A program made the position numbers and the translations under genes. A DNA stretch of 64,000 nucleotides, taken from NCBI GenBank assembly GCA_900074885.1, contig FJUW01000019.1, positions 62,001-126,000 on the forward strand, in the 5' to 3' direction. The stretch is from Rhynchosporium graminicola. Its lineage: Eukaryota > Ascomycota > Leotiomycetes > Helotiales > Ploettnerulaceae. The notes beneath the pieces are model-generated. The model was not told the origin of the DNA. It did not search any database and worked only from the letters and a program-made list of their open reading frames with translations. This document shows, piece after piece, positions 36,401 to 48,520 of this stretch (position 1 is its first letter; every line of letters begins with the position of its first letter).

Positions 36401-37096
36401 AAGAGCAGTGTGGGCGCTTTCATCTATGGTTTATCTAACAAGAAGAAGGAAACCGAGGGTAGCGACCAGCGTGCAGATTCAATGTCTCAAAAGCCTGACG
36501 AGTCTCCACGTGTCCCGGGCATTCTGAAGAATGAGGCTTGTACAAGCGCTTTCAAAGATGACAATCCCGCCAACATCGCAGGTACACAAGAGAAGAATGA
36601 AGTTCCCACACAGACTCCAACATCGGCCAAGTCTGCCCGCTTTGATGATATCCTTACCACATCTCCCAGTCACAATTCAGCGGGTTCGGAGAAGAACGAC
36701 AATACGCAAGAAGGTGCTAAGCTCAAGAGCAAGAAGAGTTACAATTTCATCAACCGTCTCCGGTCATCTGATTCTAAGGCCACCTTACGCCAAAAGAGGG
36801 ATGTTGACCCAAATGCCATAGAATGGTTCAGCAGGAAACCAAACTTCTCATTCAGCCCTCCAGGTCTCCACTACTCCAGCGTCACCACACCTCCCCAAGC
36901 ATCAGAGGACTTGGCTACATCATCCACAAGATCCGAACCAAGGCTCAGATCACGTTTCGCGTCTAGCACAGTCTACCGTGCACCTGAGCCTGCCGATCCC
37001 CTCCTCGAGGAGGATGTTGTTGAGGGTGCTGGCGGGAGCCAGGCCCTCAAGAAGAAGAAGAGCATGTGGGGGTTCGGGAAGAGAGGAGGGGGGTGA
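33466..37096 (+). CDS. Large Ser/Lys-rich protein with conserved N-terminal region, unknown function
   Basis: Exon 1 (33466-33682) starts MPSSSVSPSS and ends in a part that looks conserved (EPLPWILHHILESH). Exon 2 runs to 34365 and exon 3 from 34418 to the stop at 37096; the second intron (52 bp) has GTAAGT, ACTAAC and TAG. The first intron starts with GTACGT at 33683. The obvious acceptor (CAG at 33777) would break the frame, while an unusual GAG at 33766 keeps it (exon 2 from 33767). The product is about 1,160 residues. The first ~350 residues are helical and ordered (IYSWWQLDDQGKLVLAFL, CLDRVFVSDFKDV, HTWRRVLWGNVPALKW). The rest is disordered, with a repeated VEVRGRNPE, two copies of a KKKSSxxAxI motif and a final KKKKSMWGFGKRGGG. 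I do not recognise the family with a function; the basic motifs suggest protein or membrane contacts. Confidence 0.8.
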
Positions 37097-37134
37097 TGGA
37101 GAGGGCGGAGGCGATGGTGGGGTTTGTGGGATGG

Positions 37135-37149
37135 NNNNNNNNNNNNNNN
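37135..37149. other. Assembly gap (15 N)
   Basis: Fifteen N lie in a G-rich simple sequence just after the stop of the preceding gene. GGTGGT repeats follow. The gap is probably a collapsed or unresolved G-rich repeat. Confidence 0.95.
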
Positions 37150-38049
37150 GGTGGTGGTGGTGGTGGTAGTGGATGGATATTGCGGCGTTTTTGTTTTTGT
37201 TTGAGTAGATACTCGGGTGGCATTTGGGGGGCGAGAGGGGGCGGGGGGGAGGAGTGGGATGGATAGATTGAAGTTTTGTAGATATGAATCACTTTCAAAA
37301 AAAAACACTCTCCCTTTGAATCTGGTGAAATGTTTTTATGAATTTATTACTTGCGTAATATATGTCCTTTTCTTCAAAAATCTAGAAGGGTTTTTAGCTT
37401 ACTAGGTAATATCCTAAGATTATCCCGAGATAGTTGAATTCAGTTAGCAGAGCGTTCAAAAGCTACGATAAAAAGCCTAGGGATACCTCGGAATATCTCA
37501 ACTTGGGTTTAAAGATCTTGATAGAATCCGTATTCACTTATATGATATTATATTTATATTCGTTTCTTTCTTCATATAAGATCCTCTTCGATAGTCAGCC
37601 TAGGATAATAGAAGAGTGTTTCAGAGGTTTTATATTAGATTCGATGAGTATTAGGCGTTGGGTAGTTTTTGGATAGTTGTTAGTAGGTGGGTGATAGGTG
37701 GGTGATGGAGGAGAGATGATAGATAGTAGGGAGGGAGGTTGAGGTGGAGATATGTGGGATTAGGAGGGGAGGGAAGGGGAGTGGATAGGATAGGATAAGA
37801 TATGAGATAGGAGATAGGAGGGTGTGAGATGAGGTGGTATTGGATGGGAGGGGGGGAGAGAGGGAAGGGGAGAGGAGAGATGGATGGGCTGGGTTGGGTT
37901 GGATGGGTGGCAAATGGGAGAGATGAGGAGAGATGAGGAGAGAAGAGGGAATGTGGGGTGGAGGGGTTGGTTTAGTTTGGAAAGGTTAGAACGGTGGTAT
38001 GATGGATTGTCTATCAGTGATGGGTGAAGGTCTGGAGAGAGGGTGATGG

Positions 38050-38145
<96 letters not shown>

Positions 38146-38168
38146 CAGAGACAGAGAGAGAGAGAGAC

Positions 38169-38232
<64 letters not shown>

Positions 38233-39364
38233 ATCGAGGGGAGGGTATGGAGAGGGAAGAGAGGGAAGAGAGGGAAGACCGATATGAATATGGACGATAA
38301 GGAGAGGGGAGATGGCTGGGATGGTAGAGATGGATATTTGTTGCTTTGTTGAGATGGAAGAGTAAGTCGGTGATTTCGATGCATATATGTGTGCTTTTGT
38401 GCTTTTATGCTTCCTATTATCGGCTCTTGGCCATCAAGTTCCTAGTATGCGTATTTATAAAAAATCGTAGACTTTAGCTTAGCAAATAAACCAGCAGAAA
38501 TCCCTTTCTAAGTGTTGCAGCTTTGCCTGTCATAGTCTGTAGATAATATCTCGAGGACGTCTGATTTTGCACGCCTAGACAGGCCATCCAGTAGATCGTC
38601 CAAGTCTGATTTTGACTACTTTTCTGAACTACCTATAAGAGGTAGGCTCGAAACTTAACGACACCGCTTTAGTATAATTGGTTTTGCTTCTCTAATAGGC
38701 AAGACTATGAACCTGATCATCCGGCGCATAGAAGTCACATGTGATAAATATTTTCTCCTGACTGATTAACATAGTCAGAAGCATTTGGGGCTATTTTCAT
38801 AGAGATAATTAAGTTAGATACCTGATTACTTGAAGGCACTGTAGCTGCGACAAAGGCATTCTATAGCTATTTAAGGGTTTAAGAAGTGAGATTTGATCAC
38901 GCTTTGACCTATGAGCCCTATATCAGTTGGACCTAATAACTAACTTGGTTTTATGAAATCAGATACGAGACCTACCAGTACTAGTAAACTTTACGAGATT
39001 AGATATGTTTAGCTATGTATAATTATGACCTGCCGGTTCGTCGAAAACAAGCCTATCCATTGGTAGCGCTGGCCTCAGCTGCGGTCATCAAGTCTGTTTA
39101 CCTTCGCCAAACGCAATAGGTGCCTCGAATACCAGGCCAGAGTATGTTATCAAACGGACCCACTAGAATTAACTCTAATCGCGACTCCCCTGTTGGATAT
39201 TTCACGCCGACGCGACTGGCTGGACTTGAGGTGAATAACTATGAACGAAGTCATCCTGATTCATTCCTTTCTTTGCTACACACTCAATTGCTAGGAGCCC
39301 ACCTTTCCGTTCTCCAACTCACCTAATCTCTGATCCCTTGAACACAGCCAATCGACTATGCAAG
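37150..39364. other. Intergenic: G-rich and GA microsatellites, AT-rich RIP-like patch
   Basis: 37340-37670 is AT-rich with many TpA, like degraded repeat DNA. 37680-37990 is G-rich on the plus strand. 38050-38230 is a long (GA)n microsatellite with CAGAGA interruptions. 38400-39110 is again AT-rich without a recognisable element. No gene is supported. Confidence 0.6.
38054..38231. repeat. (GA)n microsatellite with periodic CAGA interruptions
   Basis: About 178 bp of AG dinucleotides, broken by ACAGAG at irregular spacing. The open frames on both strands here are artefacts of the dinucleotide. Confidence 0.95.
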
Positions 39365-42300
39365 ATGATAAAATTAATCAAGGGCATGTTCTCGTCATCG
39401 GCGCCCGCACCAACGAGCAGTGATCATCAGGAGGGAGAGAAAGAAGATGCTGCAAACGAGACACTAGATTTTGGTATGTTTGATTCTATATTATATATGA
39501 TCTCTATATCTCAGCCTCTGCTTCTACCACGCCCAGTATAGTGGAGTGGTTTGCATGCAACAGATGCGCCGAAATGAGCAAGAGGTTGGGGTTGCGGGGC
39601 GGACAGCTGTGAACTTTCTCACTTTTTGCACAAGCTTTAGCAACAGGGACGAAGGCCTATTCCGTTCTTCATTTCACCTTCTAGTCACTTCTCTTTCTTG
39701 TAATTCCTTCTTATTAAGGCCACGCTCTGCTGCCTGCCTGCCTACCTGCTGTGTACTCTTGCTTGCGACGGCAGAATGGAAATGAGTTACTAACCGTTCT
39801 ACCTTTCCGCAGAAGCGCAAGACGATACATGGGCTCACGAAAACAACAAAGAAGCCAGTCGAGTTATACCCCCAAACACAGATACCATGGAGCCACCGAG
39901 CCTCCCGAACGGAACGCCTAGGGCGGGTAACAGAGCTGCTGTGACGTCCAGCGCCGTGAAGGGCAGCAGTGGAAAGAAGAACAAGGGCAAAATGTCTACT
40001 GATGCGCGATACATCAAGAATCAGAAGAAGAAAGAGCGCAAACAAAAGAAGAGGGATGCCGCAGATTCTTCGGTCCTGGAATCCTCTGTGATGGACTCTT
40101 CAGTCATGGGAGACGATACAGAGCCACTGGGTATGGGAAGGAGAAACAGCAACTTGGAGGAGAGTTTCGTGTCGCCGAACCTGTCTAGGAGAATGGGTGC
40201 TCTTTTTGGGGAACTGCCGGTGAGCCAGGCGGTTATGGCGCCCCCGAAGCCTAAGATGTCGAAGAAAGCGAAGAAGGCTGCAAAGAAACAACTGAAGGAT
40301 CAAGCTAATACCACGACTGGACTGGCATCGCAATTACCACAGGAATCCAAGCCTATGGAGGAGGAGACTCAAGACTTGCAGACAGTGATCAGACAGGCAC
40401 AATTAGTCAAGAACAAGGAGAAAACGGCACAAGAAGCAGTCAAGTCTGTACCAGTCGCTGAATCGGAAGAATCGAGGTCGAGGCGACAATCACAATCAGA
40501 CGAGGTAGGACTGGTTGAGGAGACCGAGATGACCAACCAGGAGGCACAAGTAACTCATCAAAGACCACTGCAAGAAAGTATTACCGCCCCTCAAGACGTA
40601 AATGGTTCTTTGCCTCTTCGCCCACCACCTACACCTGCACTTTCCAGTCCTTCGCAATACCAACAATCTAGTCAGCCCGCCGCGGAGGATATCGCTGAGG
40701 CAGAAGCACAAATACGAAGTAATGCATGGTCCACCGGGGACATCAAATCAGATCCGGAAGAAGACGATGACGATGAACCAATACAACCTTCGAGAAAAGC
40801 TCGAGGCAAGAGAAAGGCGTCTACTCCGATTGTCAAACCAAGTGCTAAGCGGAGAAAGTCGAAAGAAACGGAGGAGTCGTCGCCCACGCTTGCAAGCTAC
40901 GGTTTTGTTGCGTCGAACATGCCCTCGCAAACCGAAGAAGACCAGGCTGCCGGGGACGGATCGCCTTCGGCATCACTTGAGCCTTCTATACTCGGTCAAG
41001 AAGCTGCGAACATGTTCAGGAGTCAGATGGAGGAATCTAGAACTCCTGTGCCTGAAATCCCAGCATCTCCTTTCATCGCGGTGAACTCGAGCCAGCAACG
41101 AAGACCGACTCCTGCATTTACGCCCATTAATCCGCAGAAACGTTTAGCTGGTGTTGTTATACAAGTGCCAGCAAGGAGTCCTTATGAGCTCCCTCCTTCA
41201 TCACAACCACATTCGGAATCTGAGCCAGAATTACCTCAAGAGCAATCTCAACCGCAAACGCAAACGCAGCCGGAATCTGATCCTGAGCCTGAGCAGTCTC
41301 AGAAGCCACCAAGTCCCACCGAGAGACGAAAGCGACGTCTTCCGACAGGAGGCCCCGATTCATCACAAGTCAAACCAAAGATTCCAAGAAGGCCACGGAA
41401 CAAAAGTGAGCTTGCCATGGAACCAGCAAAAGCAATGACCCCCAAGCAAAGCGCATCAAAAGCGAAGACACCAAAGTCTCGGACGCCAAAAGCATCCGGA
41501 AGCTCAAAAGCTACCCCTGCATCAAAGGGCACACGACTCTCCTCAGATGATGTCAAATCTATCGAAGACGCTGTAGAGGCGTACAGGGAACAAAACGACC
41601 TAAAACAAGTTGACTTGAACGCTCGAATCCAAGACGAAACGAAGAACAATCCTGAATTTTGGACCTATATGTACGAGGAGACACCGCATTTACCGAGGGT
41701 GAAGATCCAGAACCATTGTCGTCGCAATTTTCATAATTTTGAATCTCGTCGATCCTGGAATGAAGAAGCAGATCAGGATCTCAAAGATGCATATGAGAGA
41801 AATCCCAGAAAGTGGAAGCAGATTGGTGCAGAGCTTAACAGATTCTCAGAGGACTGCAAAGATCGCTGGAGGAATTATGTAGTTTGTGGTGACAAGCTGA
41901 AGAAAGAAAACTGGACTAGAGAAGAGGAAGAGAAGTTAAGGGACATCATTGACGATCTTCTCAGGCTTATCCTCAAGGACGAAGGACGAGATTTGGAAGA
42001 TCTCACAGAAAATGATCAGACCAAGTTAGACTGGCTCAAAGTCAGTGAAAAGATGGATCATGCCAGAAGTCGTCTTCAATGCCAAACCAAATGGAAAGCC
42101 ATGCTCGAACGAGAAGATTCAACGACTAAGGACCCCGTCGCCAAAAAGCCTATTTCCGAAACCGCTTGGCGGCTTGAAGTAGCTGTGAAAATAGCGAGAA
42201 CGATGAAGGCAAAGGAAAAGCTTGCGCTTCTTTATTTGGTAAGGGATAGCAAAGCCGGGAAGGAGGGCACAATTCCTTGGACTGCGATTCAGAAGGAGCT

Positions 42301-44272
42301 AGGTGTCAGGGGTAGGAGGATGGCTTTCCGAGTCTGCTACAGGAATATGAAGTTACATGTCCCGGGAAATAAGAAGATGAAGCTTCAGGAGATCGTTTCG
42401 GCACTTATTGATCTGTACGAAGCTGCGAGTCCGAGAGAGCCGAAGGGATTTGATACTTTCATTTCGGCAGGGATCTATAATGATGCTAGGGAGCTGAAGA
42501 GGTCGTCTAGGAGTGTATCCAAAGACAATGATGATGATGAGGATGAGGATGAAGACGATGACGAAGCCGATGAGGAGGAAGAAGAGGAGGAAGAGGAAGA
42601 GGAAGAGGAGGAAGAGGAGGATGAGTTGGGACAAAGTGTAACTGCTGAAAAGCAAATCAGCACTCAGAAGAAGCAGAGAGCATCTAGTGTGAAGAAATCC
42701 AATGGCGAAGGGCCCAGCAAACCCACTCCACGTCTCCATATCAATAAAGGCAGAAAAGCAGCCATGCTTTCCGAAATGGATCAGGAGAACGATCACACAC
42801 CTGTGAAGACTAGATCTCCCAAGAAGCTTCGCTCTCGCATGAAAGTCTTAGGCCAAAAGGAGAGTCAGGAGTCGCAGGCCGGGTCTGGGTCTGGGAATGC
42901 GGATGACATTGGAGAGGCGTTCCAGGCTGTGAAGAGTAGTCAGGCTACGGGGAGGAGTCCGAGGGTGGCGAAGAAGCCTATTGTGGGGGCTAGGACATCG
43001 AGAGGTGGACAGAAGAAGAGTGAGAAATGGGCTTATGAGAGTGAGGATGAGGGTGAGGCGATTGAGCCTGTGGTGATGGATGATGTTGAAGCAGGAAGGA
43101 GTAAGATCGATTTGGGCGAGGTGGTAGGGGATGGTGGTGTTGATGGAAGTGAGGATGCGCAGGTGCAGCAAGAAGATGAGGACATGGATCAAGACGAAAA
43201 CAGTGTACAACGACCTGATATCGCCATGGATCAAGACGAAGAAAGTGTTCAACCTGATATCGACAAGGATCAAGACGAAGACAGTGTACAACCTGATATC
43301 GACACGGATCAAGACGAAGACAGTGTACAACCTGATATCGACACGGATCAAGACGAAGACAGTGTACAGCCTGATATTAACACGGATCATGACGAAGACA
43401 GTGTACAACCTGATATCGACATAGACGCATCCAACCATGAACTCGAAGTTGCAGAATCTGATTACAACATCGACGATGCGGCCCCTCTCAACGGCCATGT
43501 TAAATCCTCAAACGAAGATGAAATTGAGGATGAAGATAAACAGGACGATTTCCCATCCACGAACCACAACACAGAGAGTGTTGATCTCGATGAAGCTTCG
43601 CATATCACTCCATTTCGTGAAATTGAGAATAGCTTTCCAGATGAGACTGGGATAAATGATATAGACGAGCAGCGGGGGGTGGATAGCGAGGAATCGAATC
43701 AGGAAAGTGAGGACTGGATGAGGTTAATAGGGGATGAAGCTGATGGGAATGGGGAGGCGAAGGGGGATATAGAGATGAATGGTGATGGAAATGGTATCGA
43801 GGATGCGGATTCAGGGTCTGAATACGGATCTCCGAAGAGGAGAGTCAGCTCTAGGAACGGGCTATCAAGCAAGGAAAATCCCAGGGAGACGTCTTACTTC
43901 GGACGATCAAGTCGAAACGGAAATTCTCAGCCAAATGGAGGTCTTGACATCGAGGACTCAAGTGATGACGGAGAATCTGATGTCGGCATCCCAGCCAAAA
44001 TTACACCAAAACCCTTCCTCAGGAACGGCTTCAGACAAGACACTGGGTCTCAGGTGTCTAGGCTTGGGATTAAGGATGAAGACTCTAGTTCCGATGACTC
44101 GGATGAGAACATTCCGCACACGCCAAAGGAGAAGAAGTTTTTCCCATCGACGCAGGGGAGAGGGATAGGGATGAGTAGTGGAATGGGGGCAGGATTAGGG
44201 ACGGAGAAGACGAGAGGTATGCTTAGGAGTGGGAGATTAGCTAGAGGGCAAGGGCGAAGTGTGGAACTTTGA
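39365..44272 (+). CDS. REB1/TTF1-type Myb DNA-binding protein
   Basis: Exon 1 (39365-39473, MIKLIKGMFSSS) joins exon 2 (39813-44272) over a 339-bp intron with GTATGT donor, TACTAAC branch site (39788-39794) and CAG acceptor. The frame is kept and exon 2 is open upstream of the internal ATG at 39887, giving 1,522 residues. The first ~600 residues are disordered and charged, with KKKERKQKKRD and MSKKAKKAAKK. A DNA-binding region lies around residues 605-805: a homeodomain-like helical part, then a Myb repeat (RSWNEEADQDLKDAYERNP, KWKQIGAELNR, CKDRWRNY) and a second (NWTREEEEKLRDIIDDLL, WKAMLERED). This order resembles yeast Reb1, which binds rDNA and promoters. A poly-Glu run (42560-42620) and a 13-residue acidic tandem repeat follow, then a Ser/Asp-rich tail. 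A role in transcription or rDNA is inferred from the family. Confidence 0.85.
43187..43423 (+). repeat. 39-bp coding minisatellite, six units
   Basis: Six units (one of 42 bp, five of 39 bp) encode DQDEDSVQPDIDT-like segments. Units 3 and 4 are identical and the rest differ by one to five bases. It lies inside the REB1-like gene, keeps frame and adds about 79 acidic residues. Confidence 0.9.
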
Positions 44273-44680
44273 ATTTGTACATATGGTAGATGCGGAGATG
44301 TAGATATTGAGATTGCATGGTAATTTTCGTGGGTGTTTGGCTGGGCGTCACTGTACGGCGTCGCAAGGATCATGATTGCATCGCATGCATTTGACATGCG
44401 GGCGTATTTCATGTATTTATGTCTTGCTTATACTCGCAGCATTTGCGCATTTGCAGGAAGTACGCCGTTCCTAGAGGCAGAGAGTGATAGTGAACGAATA
44501 AAATGTCTCAAGAAACGACAGAGCGGCGCAGTGACATTGTGAAAGTGCCATGGAGCCTAGATGTGCGGATGTTCTAATGATTTACGAGGATCATGTCTAC
44601 GGTCAAATATCAATGGTGAAGTGAACTCTGTAGCATTGGGTAACATTGGGTATCAACACGGGAGGGAGGTGTTTTGTGAG

Positions 44681-44717
<37 letters not shown>

Positions 44718-45017
44718 ACTTCACTGGTGCTTGTTAGATTTGTCTGGACTTCTGGAGCACGTTTCCTCCAGGCCTTGTCCGTCGGCTTTAATGATCAATT
44801 GATTGCTTTAGCTTCGCCTCCGGAGGCAGACAAGACAGCCTTGCATTTGTAGGTAGGTATGTCCGTCCATAGGACCGTATATGTATTCTTGGCGGGGGCG
44901 ATCATCAAGGCATTCCAAGGTAATATATATATGAAAATAAACACTTTTCGTGCTGACTATTACTGATATCGAGGAGATATCTCTAGTGCAGATATTTTTT
45001 TTTTTTTGTTTGGGATG

Positions 45018-45311
45018 TTGGCAGTTCCGATTGAAGGAAAGCCGTTGGTGGAGTTGGCAGAGGACAACATTGCGAGAGGTGGGGATGAAATGCCACTTGG
45101 ACGCTTTTTGGAATTATATCCTGGGCTTGGATCTGGTGCGTGTGTTCCACTTTGTGCGTTTCGGGAATCGTGGACTGATCGTGTAGATGGGTTGGACGGT
45201 TTGGGTTGGGTGTTGTTGAGGGTGCTTGTCGTGAGAGGAGGTCCGGGTTTGTTTGGATTCGTGTGGTTCTGTAGAGGGTTGTTGGAGTATGGCGATGAGG
45301 TGGATGTGTAG
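45018..45311 (+). CDS. Hypothetical short protein, doubtful
   Basis: An open frame begins near an ATG at 45006 or 45018 (MLAVPIEGKPLVELAEDN) and includes GGDEMPLGRFLELYPGLG before a hydrophobic end. A poly-T/GGCAG stretch just upstream (about 44994-45027) looks like an intron acceptor, so this could be the last exon of a lost gene. I do not recognise it, and the region is otherwise repeat-rich; it may be chance. Confidence 0.2.
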   Translation: MAVPIEGKPLVELAEDNIARGGDEMPLGRFLELYPGLGSGACVPLCAFRESWTDRVDGLDGLGWVLLRVLVVRGGPGLFGFVWFCRGLLEYGDEVDV

Positions 45312-47317
45312 TGCAGTGTGAAGTATTAAGTGTTACGATAAGGGGAGGTTATATGAGGCTTTGGTTGAGGTGAGGTGAGGGCTAGGTTTAGGAGTCAGTT
45401 TCTTTATACGTGATCTGGGATTAGTAAAATAGACATGGTTGTGAAAGGAAAGTTGATAGGATGGGATGGGATGGGATGGGATGATTGCGCGTCGTGTGGG
45501 AGTTGAGTGAGGATGAGAAGGAGGAGAAGGTCTAGGGAAGGGATGATATTAGGGCTATGGACTGAGCGGTCTGGGTCGGGGAAGTGAAGTAGATGGGAAG
45601 AGGAAGAGGATATCATCGTTGCGATATGGCAGGCATTGATTTTGTTGCGGAACGGGTTATGGAATTTTGTATATGCTGCCTGCTTAATTAGTGATGTCGA
45701 TAAGGTGGGTATTTGAATAGATACGATGTATGAATGGATATATGAATGAGATATGTAAATACATGATGTAGGTTTCGAAAGATACGTAGATCAGATTGCT
45801 CACTAGTCCCGTACGGATCCACTCGGTAATACGATGAAATTCTAAGGCTCTGAACTTCGAAGAATGCGCTGGGAAAAAAAATATATGTATCTCTCCGCTG
45901 GTTCGGCATCTTGGCTTACGTAGAATACCTACTCTCTCTGTGGTTACTTACGATTCCGATACTTGTACATCAGCGAAGCGAGATGTTCTCCCCATGTTCA
46001 TTCATGCTGCCAGCAAGCTTCGAAACTATGCGCTGGAAACGTGACGAGCTACTTTTACTACCCAGAGTGTTCGTTCTCACACACTAGTACATCGGGTGAG
46101 GTACAGAATATCTTTTGGAGCCGCACATTTATTGCATGAGATGATCTTTGCTACGCGAGGACCTGTCCTGGCTATCCTAACAATCACTCTTACTCATTGC
46201 CATGTTTCGTCAGCAAATAAACCAATGAATGTACTGAGGCGTCTACAGCCCTGCCGCGACTACCAAGCTGCTGAAGAGCGAAGAGAGAAATTGGATCCCA
46301 TGGCGACACTTGCTTGCTTGCAATATTAAGTGATTATCCTTGTATGTACGTACCTCGGTGGGTTTTATCTTTGGTACTCGGTCTCAGTCATCAGGAATGG
46401 ATGATATGTTTCCTTGGCAGGAAGGAGAGGGTTGAGGGAGAGCGGGTAAGTTGCTTTGATGAACAGTCCTTTATGTGGAAGGGAGGAAGGGCATATGGGG
46501 ATGCTTCTGATGGGAAGATGTGTTTATGATAACGGGTTCTAGATTGCAGATGTATCTGCGGAGTAGGTGTATTCGCTTATATGGCTGGGAAGATGGACAG
46601 GAGGAAAAAAGGAAGAAAGAACCATCCCGATGGGATCATTCCCGAGTACTTTCGTGCTGGTTGTATTTCCTTCTGATGGTACTTCGCATGATGCTTTCTC
46701 TGATCTCTGGGGAGTTAGGTAGTTGGGTAGTCTCACTTCATCTCTGTTGAAATATACTTACTGTATTCGAAGAAGTATATTTCAGCCCCCATCACGTGCG
46801 TCTACTGACCGTGGCCCCCACGGCACAGTGCTACCTACCTAGGGAGTTCCCTGCCGAGCCTGCGCTTTCAACTGGCGCCATCATTGGATTTGATCAGCGA
46901 GCGGGATCTTGTTGACGCGGGGATCTTCTTTTTCTCTTTTCTTTTCTCTTCTTTTCTTTCCTTTTTTCCGTCACGCGAGATTACATTGTTGACAACGCAT
47001 CCATCGCACTTTGCTAGTTAGAGAAAGGTACCACCTGGAGAGAAGAAAGGAGAAAAGGGAAAGAAGAGAACACCAAATACGGCACCGGACGGGACGCTTG
47101 ACGATCAGGAGCGCGTCCTCCCGTCGAGTCACCCCTCCATGACTTAGTTGTACTTATATCCCGGTCACACTTATTTATACCTGCAGGAATTGCACATCTA
47201 CGATACTGTAGAAGAAGAGAAGGAATTCCTGCATAGGCACGCATTCTCCGGGTACCTGCGATCTATCACATCACCGACGCCAGCGCGCAGAGAAGGCCGA
47301 AGAAGAGCAGACAGAGC

Positions 47318-47489
47318 ATGGCGTGGCGTGGCGTGGCGTGGCATACACGATAGCAAAGCATACTTACTACCCTATAGCAACGCAAAGCAGATCATACAGT
47401 AGTACATACAGCACACAGCACAGCACAGCACAGCATAGCAAGGCTCTACGGACCGGTCCTCACCCGTCTAGGTATTGTAGTCCAGGAAT

Positions 47490-47522
<33 letters not shown>

Positions 47523-47900
47523 ATCCCCTATCCCCATCCACATCTAGTCGTTCCGTTCTGGCCATACAGAACCTCTCAATTGTTTGCATTGCTGCCCAGC
47601 TGCCCGACATTATAATATTATACCTACAGATACCTACCTACCTTGGACAGGACAGGAGAGGACAGGACAGGACAGGACAGCATCTGTCTCATTTTGTCAG
47701 TCTGGTCGCCGCCGTCCGTCCGGCTGGTTCTTATCGATCCATTCCCATTCCATTCCATTCCATTCCAATCCAACAAGTTGCCTGTGCCTGTTTCATTCAC
47801 TCGCCTTTTCCCCAGTCTCTCTGCCTAGCCTGCCACGAGTGCACGAGTGCGTGGAGTGGAGTCGTGGGATACCGGAAGACCGTCCGTCCCATCTGCTGGA
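47318..47900. repeat. Cluster of short tandem repeats upstream of the acidic gene
   Basis: Distinct units lie close together: GGCGT (about 47318-47341), CAGCA (about 47410-47436), TCCCTG (about 47492-47526), GACAG (about 47646-47682), ATTCC (about 47740-47770) and GGACTGGCT (about 47897-47920). Each has three or more copies. They sit between 620 and 1,200 bp before the start codon at 48521. Confidence 0.85.
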
Positions 47901-48520
47901 CTGGCTGGACTGGCTGGCTGGGGATCTGCGGCCGATATCTGCAGCAGGTATAAGTTTTCGGCTTGCCGCACATTTCTTCCTGAACGCCCCTCATCCCAGA
48001 ATTTATCTCGGACACTTCACACCTCACATCTTCCCACACGGAGTAAATCTCATCTCGCACCCATACTTGTCTTCAGTTCGAAACAAGTCCCTACCCCTTT
48101 CCTGAGCAAGCAACGCCAGTACTTTTCTTCTTCCCACGTACGCAGAATCCACAATTGGCTGCTCTGCTCGCTGATCCTCAGCCCTTACCACCCTTGTCCA
48201 CCTGCCACGAGCCAGCGCGAGTTCGAGAGTTCGAGTTGGGACTCCAGGAACAGACTACAAATATAATCAGCGTTCCGACACCCCTTCTGACTCTCAACCA
48301 AGACCATTTTGTTTTTTTGGATTGGTCCAAATTGCGAGGCCTACGCACCCGGTTTCTCTCTAAAGATTATCATGAACTGCAATCCTCCTCGTCTTCCTTC
48401 TCCTTGTTGGAGACACATACCGCGGGCATTGACGCCTTGAGATACGCTTTACGAACTTTACAATAGTGCCAAAGCACTCCGAAATCTACGAGATACAACC
48501 TACATTTTAGCATAGCAGCC

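Larger units (their letters stand above)
44273..48520. other. Long intergenic and leader region with several microsatellites
   Basis: It holds a GA run (44685-44714), a GGGAT repeat (about 45460-45482), and from 47310 a dense series of unrelated short tandem repeats. No frame is convincing except a weak one at 45018-45311. Pyrimidine-rich sequence at 46930-46970 and 48280-48520 looks like promoter or leader material for the gene at 48521. Confidence 0.5.

Noticed and set aside
37986..38384. Leu/Ser-rich minus-strand and Arg/Glu-rich plus-strand frames
   Set aside because: Both are translations of a GA microsatellite.
42353..43498. Minus-strand frames rich in Ser or Leu/Ile/Val in the REB1-like gene
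   Set aside because: Antisense to the poly-Glu and minisatellite coding sequence.
47584..48266. Overlapping plus-strand frames upstream of the acidic gene
   Set aside because: They arise from the tandem repeats and pyrimidine-rich leader; no domain and no consistent splice into the gene.
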